Of a stretch of 64,000 bases of DNA, positions 7,794-15,646 are shown one piece after another. The DNA comes from a virus. Numbering within the stretch: the first letter of the stretch is position 1; each line of letters starts with the position of its first letter. The notes under the pieces were generated by a model. The model saw only the letters and a program-made list of their open reading frames with translations. It did no database searches and was not told the DNA's origin. Where the stretch lies: positions 1 to 64,000 of the IMG/VR virus record IMGVR_UViG_3300035698_006641; one strand, 5' to 3'. Both the position numbers and the translations under genes were made by a program.

Positions 7794-8132
7794 TTAGTCT
7801 GTTCCTTTACTGTTAGTTGTATCATTCGAATTAACAACACTAGCTCTCTCTATAGCTAATGCAATTTTGTTCATCACAGGACCTTCATTATCTAGCCCCA
7901 GGGCTTCTCCTCTCGATTTGAGAATCTGTTCAGCATCTCTCAATGCTTTTAGTAGCTCAGAGTGCGTATTCAGGCAATGGACTGTATAGTCAGCGAAGGC
8001 ATCCTGTATAATCCCAGCATATTCCTCATCAAGTCCAAGTCCGCCCCCACGGCCTGTGAGGTGACCCCACCCACGCACAATTAAACTTTTTGCTCTCACA
8101 GTTAAGGACCACACATCTTCATGGGACCACAC
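7794..8132 (-). CDS. Hypothetical helical protein, up to 112 aa
   Basis: The frame opens at GTG 8132 and contains no early ATG, so the start is uncertain; it overlaps the end of the 44-aa gene upstream. C-terminal half is helical. No family recognised. Confidence 0.5.
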   Translation of the reverse strand: MWSHEDVWSLTVRAKSLIVRGWGHLTGRGGGLGLDEEYAGIIQDAFADYTVHCLNTHSELLKALRDAEQILKSRGEALGLDNEGPVMNKIALAIERASVVNSNDTTNSKGTD

Positions 8133-8236
8133 ATCTGCATGGGACCAGATGATCGTATCGTTGGGTCACAGTAAAACGGGGCTCTATACCCACCTTTGTG
8201 AATCAAATCAATTACATCTTCAATTTTCTCGCTCAT
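8102..8236 (-). CDS. Small protein with Met-Cys repeat tail, 44 aa
   Basis: ATG 8236 has the recurring GGAGAATTATTT leader. The last residues are two copies of GPM(Q/K)MC, encoded by an 18-base tandem repeat at about 8105-8145. Cys/Met repeats could bind metal but the short length makes this speculative. Confidence 0.55.
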   Translation of the reverse strand: MSEKIEDVIDLIHKGGYRAPFYCDPTIRSSGPMQMCGPMKMCGP

Positions 8237-8304
8237 AAATAATTCTCCTTTATGGTTGTTATGTTGTTAATATCTAAAATTACACCATAAGATAGTTTTC
8301 CAGG

Positions 8305-8484
8305 TTACCGTGCTTCCTTGATTGCTAATTTTAGCCCTTTAATCCCACACGCGCACGTTAAGTTGTGCCACTTTACACATGTCCGCCACCGGTCATAAGC
8401 TTCTATGACCTTAGGGAGCTGTTCAACACAATGAGCTGAATCCATCTCCTTACACTCGGGTATCTCTTTTTTGTTAACTTCCAC
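8305..8484 (-). CDS. Small Cys-containing protein, 59 aa
   Basis: GTG 8484 follows AAAGGTGG at good spacing. Contains five Cys including CACG near the C-terminus; helical. Sits between the radical SAM gene and small hypotheticals. Unrecognised. Confidence 0.55.
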   Translation of the reverse strand: MEVNKKEIPECKEMDSAHCVEQLPKVIEAYDRWRTCVKWHNLTCACGIKGLKLAIKEAR

Positions 8485-8498
8485 AATTCCACCTTTCC

Positions 8499-9326
8499 TT
8501 ATTGAACATCAAAACTGCTTTTAAATAATCTCATCTCATCATCGAGGATTAAGTATTTACTCATAATCTCTGGTGGATATAATGCCACGTCGTATTTATA
8601 CCCGCGCTCTAGCAGGAACTCATAGAACTTAGCCCCGAATGCAATATCTCCATTCTTCAACACAGAGCTAACCCAGTTATCAATGGCATCGTAGTCTAGT
8701 TCTCTATTGCTATCCGAAGCATTCCCCATTTTTATGAGAGGAAGTAGCACATGTGTTTCCACCTTTCCCTGCCATTCGTCATAGACTAGAGATACTTCTC
8801 TAACAGAACGTGCGTCAGAGATTATATGGTGAAGTGCCAGAGATACGGACGGACAGGCCTCAAGGAGGCTACTGACGGCACTTCTCCATGTTTCCAATAG
8901 GTGAGGATGGGTGCTTACTGCTACTCCTCCACAGTACCTCTCTGTAGCCTCTAACAGCTCATGTGAAATATGCATTCCATTCGTGGTATAATTCGGAACT
9001 ATGCCGAGCTCATGGAATGTTTTTAAGATCTCAGCAAACTGTGGATGGAGCGTAGGTTCTCCTCCTCCCCCGATAGCCACCTGAAACGGTCGTTGGTTCG
9101 CACTCATACTGCCGAAGTATCCTTCGATTTTCTTTGGGACGTCTTTATAGCACTCACCGTTCTTAATGGAGCTTGCATAGCAATTTGACACTAAAAAACC
9201 CTGACAGAAATAGTTGTGTATATCTCTAATGCCAAGGTTGTGCACGACACCCTTATAGGGCTCTTTAGTTATGTTTTGTATACTTACCGTCTTAAGGGAT
9301 CTACCTCCTTGTGACACTTCACGCAT
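8499..9326 (-). CDS. Radical SAM protein, C-terminal part with intein C-end
   Basis: ATG 9326 has its own perfect AAAGGAG-AAGTTTT site. Residues 1-48 form the C-terminal end of an intein (HNLGIRDIHNYFCQGFLVSN), then the extein starts with Cys and reads CYASS, GGGEPTLHP and TTNG, classic radical SAM features. The rest is a 227-aa C-extein. Joined to the N-terminal piece (9586-10209) it would give a 285-aa enzyme that binds a 4Fe-4S cluster and cleaves S-adenosylmethionine; the substrate is unknown. Expression could be as a split intein or through frameshifts. Confidence 0.8.
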   Translation of the reverse strand: MREVSQGGRSLKTVSIQNITKEPYKGVVHNLGIRDIHNYFCQGFLVSNCYASSIKNGECYKDVPKKIEGYFGSMSANQRPFQVAIGGGGEPTLHPQFAEILKTFHELGIVPNYTTNGMHISHELLEATERYCGGVAVSTHPHLLETWRSAVSSLLEACPSVSLALHHIISDARSVREVSLVYDEWQGKVETHVLLPLIKMGNASDSNRELDYDAIDNWVSSVLKNGDIAFGAKFYEFLLERGYKYDVALYPPEIMSKYLILDDEMRLFKSSFDVQ

Positions 9327-10035
9327 AAAACTTCTCCTTTCACTCTGTTATTAACATGATAATCCTCAACCAGAACCGATAACTCCTCGAACTCCGCTTC
9401 TGATAAGTAATTTAGTGGTATGGTAGTGCTCCCGTACCTTTCAAACTTAACAAGATTTACAATTTCCGCGAAGGATACATCTGAATGGTGCACCTCCAGG
9501 CGGGTCTTACTCGCCCCACACTTAGAACATGAGAACCCAGAATCTTTCAATATTGGAAACACCCATATTTTGTAAAGTCGTGATCTTATTGTTTGCGACC
9601 TAATTCTATTACCCCTCCACCTCTACTGTTCGAGGCTCCTCGAGGGTTGTTAGTGCTGGGCCTATTTGCTACTGTCTCTTTCATTTTCTTTACCGATACT
9701 GGGTTGTGCATCGGGTTGTTTTTACTCATTCTCTCGCTTGCCGCAGATCTTTGCTCTTCTTTTGACATGATTAGTTGATCTGTGTCAAGCAGGTCCTCCG
9801 CACGTATCCAACCACGTACTGAGAGTATTTTATGGTTACCGGTAATTCTTATAGTCTTACCCCCTGCAGATATAACAAACACATCCTCAACATTAGTCTT
9901 AATATGCACTTGGTCGACACAGGATGTAATAAGTCCTTCCGGACCTTTCACAGTCACTTGGTCCCCAACCTTAACATCAGCAATGTCTTTAAGCTCTCCT
10001 GATCCCATGGTGATTGACTGCCCAGGAGTTAGGCA
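9183..10035 (-). mobile_element. Intein with HNH endonuclease, split over three frames
   Basis: Runs from Cys1 (codon 10033-10035) to the final Asn (9183-9185), about 285 aa if two -1 shifts are allowed. Inserted exactly before the third cysteine of the radical SAM cluster motif, so the host enzyme is inactive until splicing. Order: Hint N-part, NUMOD3-like element, HNH nuclease, Hint C-part. Shifts fall near 9586-9600 and near 9284-9296. Confidence 0.8.
9284..9562 (-). CDS. HNH homing endonuclease segment of the broken intein
   Basis: Contains CSKCG, VHHSD and CVKCHKEV, the Cys-His arrangement of HNH nucleases that use a structural zinc. The reading frame extends upstream past GTG 9562 (RSRLYKIW precedes it) and fits the end of the N-terminal piece after one -1 shift, and its end fits the C-terminal piece after a second -1 shift. 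It would cut intein-free alleles to spread the intein, or stand alone as a separate homing enzyme. Confidence 0.75.
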   Translation of the reverse strand: MFPILKDSGFSCSKCGASKTRLEVHHSDVSFAEIVNLVKFERYGSTTIPLNYLSEAEFEELSVLVEDYHVNNRVKGEVLCVKCHKEVDPLRR

Positions 10036-10209
10036 CCAACTGCACCCCCCAAGACACTTGGTGCCAAGAGAAATATCATAGAATTCTGGATACTCTAATT
10101 CTTTAATATCTAACCCATTGGAGAACCTAATGGTTTTTCCTCCTAGGAACACAGCTTTATAATTTGACTGTGGCTCCACTCTGACTTTAATACCATCCGT
10201 TAGCCTCAT
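9586..10209 (-). CDS. Radical SAM N-terminal part fused to intein N-end
   Basis: The 58-residue N-extein ends CLGGCSW, the first two cysteines of a CxxxCxxC cluster motif, and is followed directly by intein block A CLTPGQSI, a Hint region and block B GNHKILS. The tail KNNPMHNPVSVKKMKE resembles the NUMOD3 DNA-binding element of homing endonucleases. It stops at TAA 9586. The third cluster cysteine is the first residue of the C-extein at 9182. ATG 10209 is preceded by GGGGTAGCT. Confidence 0.8.
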   Translation of the reverse strand: MRLTDGIKVRVEPQSNYKAVFLGGKTIRFSNGLDIKELEYPEFYDISLGTKCLGGCSWCLTPGQSITMGSGELKDIADVKVGDQVTVKGPEGLITSCVDQVHIKTNVEDVFVISAGGKTIRITGNHKILSVRGWIRAEDLLDTDQLIMSKEEQRSAASERMSKNNPMHNPVSVKKMKETVANRPSTNNPRGASNSRGGGVIELGRKQ

Positions 10210-10341
10210 AGCTACCCCTTTCTTTTCTCTTTTAGTACAAATACCATCTCTATTTTATTTATACACACAAAAGCCATCTCTCAAACTGACTGGAAGATGA
10301 CCTTGTCTCGTACGTGCTAGGTTAGATTTGTTAATCTGTAA

Positions 10342-10731
10342 TTAGGTGCCGTACATACAGTGCTCAGCATAGCGTCCTTCATAAATCACCCTATGTGGTT
10401 TGCACTTGTCACACAAAAGCAGCCATTCGTTTCCTGTCTTTTTGTTGCTTGTTGGCTCTCCGGGATTCTCTTAGTCATTTATAGTATTCCTCCGTGTAAT
10501 ATTGATGTGTGGATAAGCTTCGACCCTAGCTTTCGTGCAGGTGTCGCAAATCCAGGATGTAAGCTCCGGCGTTTCCTCTATATTTAGATGATCGTCTGGC
10601 CGAGAATTTGCAATGTCGTGCAGCACTGTACGCAGACGCTGTATCTCCATCATTTTTGGACAAAGCTTACGTGGAGCTTTTCTGCGAAACTTGTTACTCG
10701 CAGTCCACAATAGTGTTTTAATTTTCTTCAT
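10342..10731 (-). pseudogene. Zinc-finger-like gene interrupted by TAA
   Basis: ATG 10731 follows AGGATAACA. After 86 codons there is TAA at 10471-10473, then the same frame continues 42 codons to TAA 10342 without an ATG until the end. A CDTC pair lies before the stop and CDKC after it, so together they would form one four-Cys zinc site. This suggests a single gene of 129 aa with one nonsense change or a sequence error. Confidence 0.55.
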
Positions 10732-10747
10732 TGTTATCCTACTTTCG

Positions 10748-10918
10748 TTATTTTGCCAAAGTCTGATAAGTAGCATCAGATTCAATAATCAGGTTTATCC
10801 GCTTTGCAATATTCTCTTTTGTTGACGCGACACATCTTCCAGCGAAATCACCCCCTCGCCTATCCTTTTTGACTTCATTGTTTAATTCTTTTAACAACTC
10901 AATAATTTTATCTCTCAT
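10748..10918 (-). CDS. Small helical protein, 56 aa
   Basis: ATG 10918 is placed by the AGGAGG that overlaps the TAG of the gene upstream. Basic, helical (MRDKIIELLKELNNE). Unrecognised. Confidence 0.6.
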   Translation of the reverse strand: MRDKIIELLKELNNEVKKDRRGGDFAGRCVASTKENIAKRINLIIESDATYQTLAK

Positions 10919-10933
10919 GGTTATCATTTCCTC

Positions 10934-11164
10934 CTAAAGCTCCACTGGATCTATTTCTAGAAACTCTTTGATGATACTTTCGTTGTCGTCAATTACTTCT
11001 AGCTTGAGTGCACCCCAGGTCTCATACCCTCCTGGTACCCACTTGGACAGAACAATTCCTTGCTCATCCAAGTGGTCCAGGAATTCAGAAATGATATGTG
11101 ACTCGTTTCCTCCTGAGATGAATCTATTACGCTCAGGGTATTCGCACATATCTACATCTCGCAT
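10934..11164 (-). CDS. Hypothetical acidic protein, 76 aa
   Basis: Acidic with a C-terminal beta-alpha segment; ends in TAG embedded in the next ribosome site, so TAG is most simply a true stop here. No family recognised. Confidence 0.65.
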   Translation of the reverse strand: MRDVDMCEYPERNRFISGGNESHIISEFLDHLDEQGIVLSKWVPGGYETWGALKLEVIDDNESIIKEFLEIDPVEL

Positions 11165-11167
11165 AAT

Positions 11168-11776
11168 TTATCCCAGGTGCCAGTTAGTTGATGAGAGCAT
11201 ACTATTTATCAATTCCCATAAATCGTAAGGAACTGAGTTATCGAATGCACTACCGAGGATAATATCTCCCTTAGCCACAATAACCCCTAAGTTTAAGAAT
11301 AGCCTTACGTCACTCTGTGAACCTATTTTAGAGGCATACTCCTTTTGTGCTTCGAAACATTTCTTACTTTCAATCTTAGAGTTCTCCAAAGCTGCATCAC
11401 GAGCTTCGGAGTCACTGAGTTCTGGTCTCAACCGTGCCATCTCTTCGACCTTAGCCTGTAACCTCTTATGATCAAACCAATCGTACCCGAGGCTCTCGTA
11501 TTCCTCTCTGTTCTCTCGGGTTATGTCAAACGGACATATGGTGGGTTTCTTGAACACTTCACCCCATGTATCACCGCAAGGCTCCCAGTAGTCCAAGTGA
11601 GGTCGATCCGGATTATTGTAGTCGTCCATGATCTTTTCTATAATACTCTCAACCATCTTGAGAGACTTATCCCCGTTGCAGATAAAAACTTCTGATGAAC
11701 TATTGGTCATGATGTCTAAGCAGCTATGAGGCTTAATGATAATCATTTCCGTGTTTTGTTTTTTAGGCTGCTTCAT
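11168..11776 (-). CDS. Phage protein with MTNSSSE motif, 202 aa
   Basis: ATG 11776 preferred over TTG/GTG codons just upstream. The N-terminal SCLDIMTNSSSEVFI is a motif I have seen in many uncharacterised phage proteins; the rest is helical and acidic. Function unknown. Overlaps the preceding gene by 14 bases. Confidence 0.7.
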   Translation of the reverse strand: MKQPKKQNTEMIIIKPHSCLDIMTNSSSEVFICNGDKSLKMVESIIEKIMDDYNNPDRPHLDYWEPCGDTWGEVFKKPTICPFDITRENREEYESLGYDWFDHKRLQAKVEEMARLRPELSDSEARDAALENSKIESKKCFEAQKEYASKIGSQSDVRLFLNLGVIVAKGDIILGSAFDNSVPYDLWELINSMLSSTNWHLG

Positions 11777-12077
11777 ATTTTTCACCAACGCCTTCCTCTT
11801 TTTCTTCTAAGTCCCTAACCGTTAGATTGTTAGCCCTTGCAAACTCAACAGGGTACTCACCTAAAAGAGCACCATCAAAGCTGAATTGCTCTACACAATC
11901 TGTCAAGTCCTCGTCATCCTGATTCATCTCAAACCCAGAATGCAGCGCCTTGCCGAACGGGATACTATTGTGAGACGCATTATGCCTTGGATCTACTTCC
12001 TCATACGTATACTCATCTGAGCCTTTTTGGGTACGTTCGAATGCTGGTGATGGTGTTTCTTCTTTTACTTTATCCAT
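11763..12077 (-). CDS. Hypothetical acidic protein, 104 aa
   Basis: The frame is open from 12167, but ATG 12077 is preceded by GGAGAATTATTTA, the leader used by several genes here, so the shorter start is chosen. Acidic, with a C-terminal Glu-rich tail. Unrecognised. The upstream stretch forms a hairpin-rich leader. Confidence 0.65.
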   Translation of the reverse strand: MDKVKEETPSPAFERTQKGSDEYTYEEVDPRHNASHNSIPFGKALHSGFEMNQDDEDLTDCVEQFSFDGALLGEYPVEFARANNLTVRDLEEKEEGVGEKYEAA

Positions 12078-12097
12078 TAAATAATTCTCCAAGGGTA

Positions 12098-12259
12098 CCG
12101 CCATCCTCGTGATGGCGGAGGAATTGGAGCCTGTGGCTCCGTTGTTACTTTTATTATCATTTTTCATAATGTTATTGTTTGACTCAACCCAATAGTAGCC
12201 TCAGTCACGAGCTTCGCTCGCGGACTAGTGGTTACAAGCCTTCAGGCTTGACCTGAAGG
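12098..12259 (-). promoter_or_regulatory. Structured leader with competing hairpins
   Basis: Read on the minus strand the leader carries CCTTCAGG/CCTGAAGG (12239-12259), which shares bases with CAAGCC/GGCTTG (12235-12250), so the two are mutually exclusive. Next come CGAGC/GCTCG (12208-12220), GGAGCC/GGCTCC (12126-12140) and the 8-bp CCGCCATC/GATGGCGG (12098-12118), ending just before the ribosome site at 12082-12090. The pattern suggests attenuation or ligand control; no known riboswitch recognised. Confidence 0.5.
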
Positions 12260-12283
12260 TAGTTGACAATTTTCTTTCTTGTC

Positions 12284-13012
12284 TTAATATGTTCCACCAA
12301 ATCGATGGGAGTACATGTCTTCAATTGGACTAGACGAGGAAACTACCTCCGCAGTTTTAATAGGTCTAGAGAACTTACACTTTATAACAGCCATTGGGCA
12401 GTGACCGATCCCTCCGCCATAGGGTACAAGATCAACCTCAGACTCCCAGTTCACTTGTTCGAAAGTGGATTTGATAACATGTACAAGAGCCTTGCCAGAT
12501 GAGAAGTTTTTATCGCCTCGTTTGCTTATCGTCACATCCATATAGAATGTATCGGTTAAAGCCCACCAAGTAGCGAATCTTCTCAAATCCTGATAGAATC
12601 CTGATTCCTGAAGAAATACAGCCGAGCTAGTGAAGTCTAGATGGCCATAAGAATATACTTTCTGCCTGGGTACGTAGACTTTTCCTTCTTTCTTTACCCC
12701 GGCAGTAAATACTGAATCCATTGCTGTCTTGATAATGTCACCTTCAACAACTAGAACTCGGTCATCATGTAACTCATTAGCGTAATGAACCATTTTACCA
12801 AACAAGCTTGGGTTGTTCTCTGCGATTAGCATGGGAGACCCGCCTGTAAGTATATGTCCAAAACGCTCGTAGTGCTCTTGTACGTATCTAGAAGTCAATC
12901 CGAAGAATCCCCCTATACCCGGTTTCATTCTTTTGGCGCTCTCTATCTCTAATTGAGCTTTCCTAATCTCATGGGGACTATTTTCGTCCCTATCCTTGTA
13001 TTCGTTACTCAG
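12284..13012 (-). CDS. Hypothetical protein, about 242 aa, possible CTG start
   Basis: The frame is open from 13126 but that part overlaps the zinc-ribbon gene. An AAAGGAGG site places the start at CTG 13012; the first in-frame ATG is at 12928. Contains ILTGGSPMLIAENNP and a central VLVVEGDII strand. No family recognised. Ends close to the structured leader of the next gene. Confidence 0.6.
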   Translation of the reverse strand: MSNEYKDRDENSPHEIRKAQLEIESAKRMKPGIGGFFGLTSRYVQEHYERFGHILTGGSPMLIAENNPSLFGKMVHYANELHDDRVLVVEGDIIKTAMDSVFTAGVKKEGKVYVPRQKVYSYGHLDFTSSAVFLQESGFYQDLRRFATWWALTDTFYMDVTISKRGDKNFSSGKALVHVIKSTFEQVNWESEVDLVPYGGGIGHCPMAVIKCKFSRPIKTAEVVSSSSPIEDMYSHRFGGTY

Positions 13013-13013
13013 C

Positions 13014-13229
13014 TTACGCCTCCTTTCTATTCCAGTCCTGATCGATGAAATACCCGCATATTTTACATTTGCTGTACTCAGAGTGGTACGGTGCAAGATA
13101 ATCAATAGAAGAAACCCAACGCCCACAAGTAGGACATATCAGCATAACCTCTAGTCCTGGGTGAAACTTCAAAAACCGCTTTACTACTTTAGGCCTAGGA
13201 CCTCTAGGTAGTCTTAACTTTGTTCTCAT
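13014..13229 (-). CDS. Zinc-ribbon protein, 71 aa
   Basis: Basic N-terminus followed by CPTCG and, about 25 residues later, CKICG: a four-Cys zinc ribbon. Its end contains the ribosome site for the next gene. No ribosome site is visible before its own ATG, and its frame is continuous with the upstream gene across a TAG, so it may be coupled to it. Confidence 0.65.
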   Translation of the reverse strand: MRTKLRLPRGPRPKVVKRFLKFHPGLEVMLICPTCGRWVSSIDYLAPYHSEYSKCKICGYFIDQDWNRKEA

Positions 13230-13232
13230 AAG

Positions 13233-13427
13233 CTATCTAATAACAACTTCAACAGAACTCGGGTCAACTTCAAAGGCTGTCGAATCAAACACAATGTAGT
13301 CTGAGTGAACTTTGTCCTTCAAGGCGTTTATCTTTGAGACGATAAAGGCTCGTCCCTCGTAGGCTATCAAGTACCCTATATGCTTTTTTCCGTCATTTTC
13401 TATACCGCAATGTTTTGTTCCTATCAA
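13233..13427 (-). CDS. Hypothetical protein, 64 aa
   Basis: Beta-rich with HIGYLIAYEGRAFIVSK; ends in TAG six bases before the next ATG in the same frame. Unrecognised. Confidence 0.6.
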   Translation of the reverse strand: MIGTKHCGIENDGKKHIGYLIAYEGRAFIVSKINALKDKVHSDYIVFDSTAFEVDPSSVEVVIR

Positions 13428-13450
13428 CTTAACCTCCTAAATATTAAAAA

Positions 13451-13486
13451 TAAAACCTACCCTGCATCGAGGCGCAGGGTAGGTTT
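13451..13486 (-). terminator. Intrinsic terminator
   Basis: AAACCTACCCTGC pairs with GCAGGGTAGGTTT, and on the minus strand the stem is followed by TATTTTTAAT. It closes transcription of the 207-aa gene at 13515. Confidence 0.85.
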
Positions 13487-13514
13487 GCTCAACCGATCAA
13501 CAAACAGACCTAAA

Positions 13515-14138
13515 TTATTGTACAAAGGCCTCCATGACATAAGCAACGTCATCCTGGTAATACTTCACCCCATTCACCATTAGCGTGGCATTAAACGAAA
13601 AATATTTCGGTACAATATAAGTACAGTTTACATCTCTAGCCCACGACCTTCCTACTACCGCATTGCTCCATTCAGTCTTAATACCAGGATCCGAATAATT
13701 AATAGACAATTTTGCACAGATGGGTTTACAGTTCTCAACAATCTCCTCTTTAGTAACAATCCGATAACCTTTAGGTATGATTAAGATACTATTAGCCAGC
13801 TCAATAACAGCGTTAATTCTAACTGCAAACTTCAGAGCTTTATCCGACGAATCGAACTTTCTATACGCTACTTTATGGTCGTCTCCGTCACAACCTCGTA
13901 AGTAAATATTTGAGCAAATGTTATCTCCGATATGATCCAGGCCAATTGCAGTGCTACATTTCGAGTATAACCTAGGCCCATCAAGTTTGGCTATTGGGTC
14001 ACCTCCAGGAATGATTGGGTTCGTTATAGGCATGTTTACTACCTTCATGGCTAAGACGCCATCAACGACGCTGAGCTCAACTTCTATTTTGTCTTTTTCC
14101 ATTACTTCTATTCTCCTATTGTTTACGTTAAAAGCCAT
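13515..14138 (-). CDS. Hypothetical protein, 207 aa
   Basis: First gene after a 500-base noncoding block, followed by a terminator, so a single-gene unit. A second start (MEKDKIEVE, residue 13) has a better AGGAG site. Contains Cys-rich segments (CSNIYLRGCDGDDHK; NCKPICAK). No family recognised. Confidence 0.7.
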   Translation of the reverse strand: MAFNVNNRRIEVMEKDKIEVELSVVDGVLAMKVVNMPITNPIIPGGDPIAKLDGPRLYSKCSTAIGLDHIGDNICSNIYLRGCDGDDHKVAYRKFDSSDKALKFAVRINAVIELANSILIIPKGYRIVTKEEIVENCKPICAKLSINYSDPGIKTEWSNAVVGRSWARDVNCTYIVPKYFSFNATLMVNGVKYYQDDVAYVMEAFVQ

Positions 14139-14645
14139 ATGCTTTTTCTAGGTTCCCTACATATGTTATTCCAACATATGGGTCGTAGTTAAGTTGATCC
14201 AACCGGAATATATATAGATTATAAGGCAAAAATAACTATCTATTTTAAAGCTTACCGGTAAGGGAAAATAGAGGTAATTACATTTTTGTAACATTAGTTG
14301 TAACTATGGTAGCGTACCCTTACTTACACAAGAGAAAATTGGACCAAAGTGGTAGGTTCGTCAAAAAGGGCACTATTTACTATGTTACCCCTAAAGGGGT
14401 GTATTATTCTCTTTTTTAAGTACAGTTATTTGGGGAGTCTCTACTCTCTCCCCCAGAATTAAATAAACCAGAAAATTAACAACCTACGAAAGTAACAGAT
14501 AAATTACGTATAGGTTACTAATTAGGTCCGGTTTAGTAGGAGGGCCGTGAAGGAGTTTAGGACCCCTAGGTGACCATTGACCCATATGAAACTAACAAAC
14601 AAGCCACAGAGGCTCTCAGACACCTTTAAGGGGGTCTCTGGCATT
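14139..14645. other. Noncoding, hairpin-rich block between divergent genes
   Basis: No convincing gene on either strand. Holds the repeated hairpin element (14150-14194), a 12-bp palindrome CTTACCGGTAAG (14251-14262), ACCCC/GGGGT and TGGGG/CCCCA hairpins, and AT-rich sequence. Probable control region separating the minus-strand block from the plus-strand HNH gene; could also hold an origin, but nothing shows that. Confidence 0.6.
14150..14194 (-). repeat. Dispersed 45-bp hairpin element, copy 1
   Basis: Shares 41 of 45 bases with 42613-42657. The core CATATGTT-attcc-AACATATG is a perfect 8-bp stem; in the other copy one stem base changes to keep a G-U pair. Lies just upstream of the 13515 gene on the minus strand. 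Role unknown. Confidence 0.8.
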
Positions 14646-14673
14646 TTGACAGAACGTTGTTGTGTAATAGGAT
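14646..14673 (+). promoter_or_regulatory. Sigma70-like promoter for the plus-strand HNH gene
   Basis: TTGACA at 14646-14651, a 16-base spacer and TAGGAT at 14668-14673. Predicted start is about 16 bases before ATG 14696, and no Shine-Dalgarno site is visible in that short leader. Confidence 0.55.
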
Positions 14674-14695
14674 CCGATTATTGTAAAATTCAGTA

Positions 14696-15052
14696 ATGAA
14701 CAAAGAATCACGTACACTATTTCTTAGGTCAGCGGAGTGGAAGGCCTTTAGACAAACCTTGCTAGAAGACCGCGGTGCGGTGTGTACATTATGTGGGCAG
14801 GAGTATTACGGTAAAAACAAAAAGAATCTTCATATACATCACCTAGACCCGAACCCAGAACACTACGACATCTTAGACCCGGTTAAGTTTACTATCTTAT
14901 GCAAACAATGTCATAAATTCTGGCATAAGATTCTTCGTAGGAAAAATAGCAAAAGCCCACTAAGAAATAGTGGGCTCTGGGAACTTATGCTTAAAGCTAT
15001 TACACCTATGTCTAGGACCCTAGTAGAAGACACGGATAGTTGTTTTAATTAA
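14696..15052 (+). CDS. HNH endonuclease, free-standing
   Basis: A 118-aa plus-strand gene with CTLCG (residues 30-34), IHHLDP (about 47-52) and CKQCHKFWH (about 69-77), the Cys/His frame of HNH nucleases. In a block of minus-strand genes, its orientation and own promoter mark it as a likely mobile homing-type gene. The 3' end contains, on the opposite strand, the terminator of the neighbouring operon. Confidence 0.85.
   Translation: MNKESRTLFLRSAEWKAFRQTLLEDRGAVCTLCGQEYYGKNKKNLHIHHLDPNPEHYDILDPVKFTILCKQCHKFWHKILRRKNSKSPLRNSGLWELMLKAITPMSRTLVEDTDSCFN
14941..14976 (-). terminator. Terminator of the peptidase operon, inside the HNH gene
   Basis: On the minus strand AGCCCACTA pairs with TAGTGGGCT (9 bp, five-base loop) and is followed by TTTGCTATTTTTC. 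It lies 83 bases beyond the end of the 15059-15646 gene and within the 3' coding part of the opposite HNH gene. Confidence 0.7.
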
Positions 15053-15058
15053 ATATGC

Positions 15059-15646
15059 TCAAGACGGATTCTCTAACATGTTCAAATGGAAGCCATCTTT
15101 GTCGTAAATTCCGTACTTCTCTTTTGCTTTCGGGGATGCGGCGCCCCAGATCGGGGAAACAAATACGCTAGGCCTATTTTGTAAATCAAAGGTGTCGTCA
15201 CAAGCCTCTGAGCAAAACCATTTATCCGGGTCATCCCTACGTGATTTAGTAACGAATCCAAATGGCTTTTGGTATTTCGATCCTAGACGTGGACACCACT
15301 TTTTCAGAACCTCTTCAGTCGTTGGTGCGTTTTGTACTCTTCGTACCACAATAACGCTCTCTTCTCTAGCTGTGTCCGCAAACACGGTTGGAACGACTCC
15401 GAACCCCTCTAAGGCGTGAATCTCTGTCACAGGCAATCCCGTAGACTTATGGATAAATACGTGAGAAAGGTGGGACGATCCAGTATCCGGATCTGCCTGA
15501 GTCCACCAAATGATTACTTTTGAAAATAGAGAATTGGTTCGACAATAACATCCAAGCATTACTTCATAGTCGTCTGGGTGGAGACGAACGTCGTCTAGTG
15601 CTAGCATTCCGGCATCAATGATCTTTTTCTTTTCGGCTTTATTCAT
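15059..15646 (-). CDS. NlpC/P60-superfamily peptidase, YiiX-like
   Basis: 195 aa with the permuted order of this family: His in SSHLSHVFI (about residue 62) comes before the probable nucleophile Cys in WFCSEAC (about 144). Such proteins act on peptidoglycan peptides or lipids at the envelope. Last gene of a run with a membrane protein and a papain-like peptidase, which suggests a part in lysis or entry. Start overlaps the upstream stop (ATGA). Confidence 0.7.
   Translation of the reverse strand: MNKAEKKKIIDAGMLALDDVRLHPDDYEVMLGCYCRTNSLFSKVIIWWTQADPDTGSSHLSHVFIHKSTGLPVTEIHALEGFGVVPTVFADTAREESVIVVRRVQNAPTTEEVLKKWCPRLGSKYQKPFGFVTKSRRDDPDKWFCSEACDDTFDLQNRPSVFVSPIWGAASPKAKEKYGIYDKDGFHLNMLENPS

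Noticed and set aside
10210-10341. 21-codon gene before the radical SAM gene
   Set aside because: No ribosome site and no protein-like composition.
14396-14423. Plus-strand terminator at the ACCCC/GGGGT hairpin
   Set aside because: The T-run lies about 14 bases past the stem, too far for intrinsic termination.
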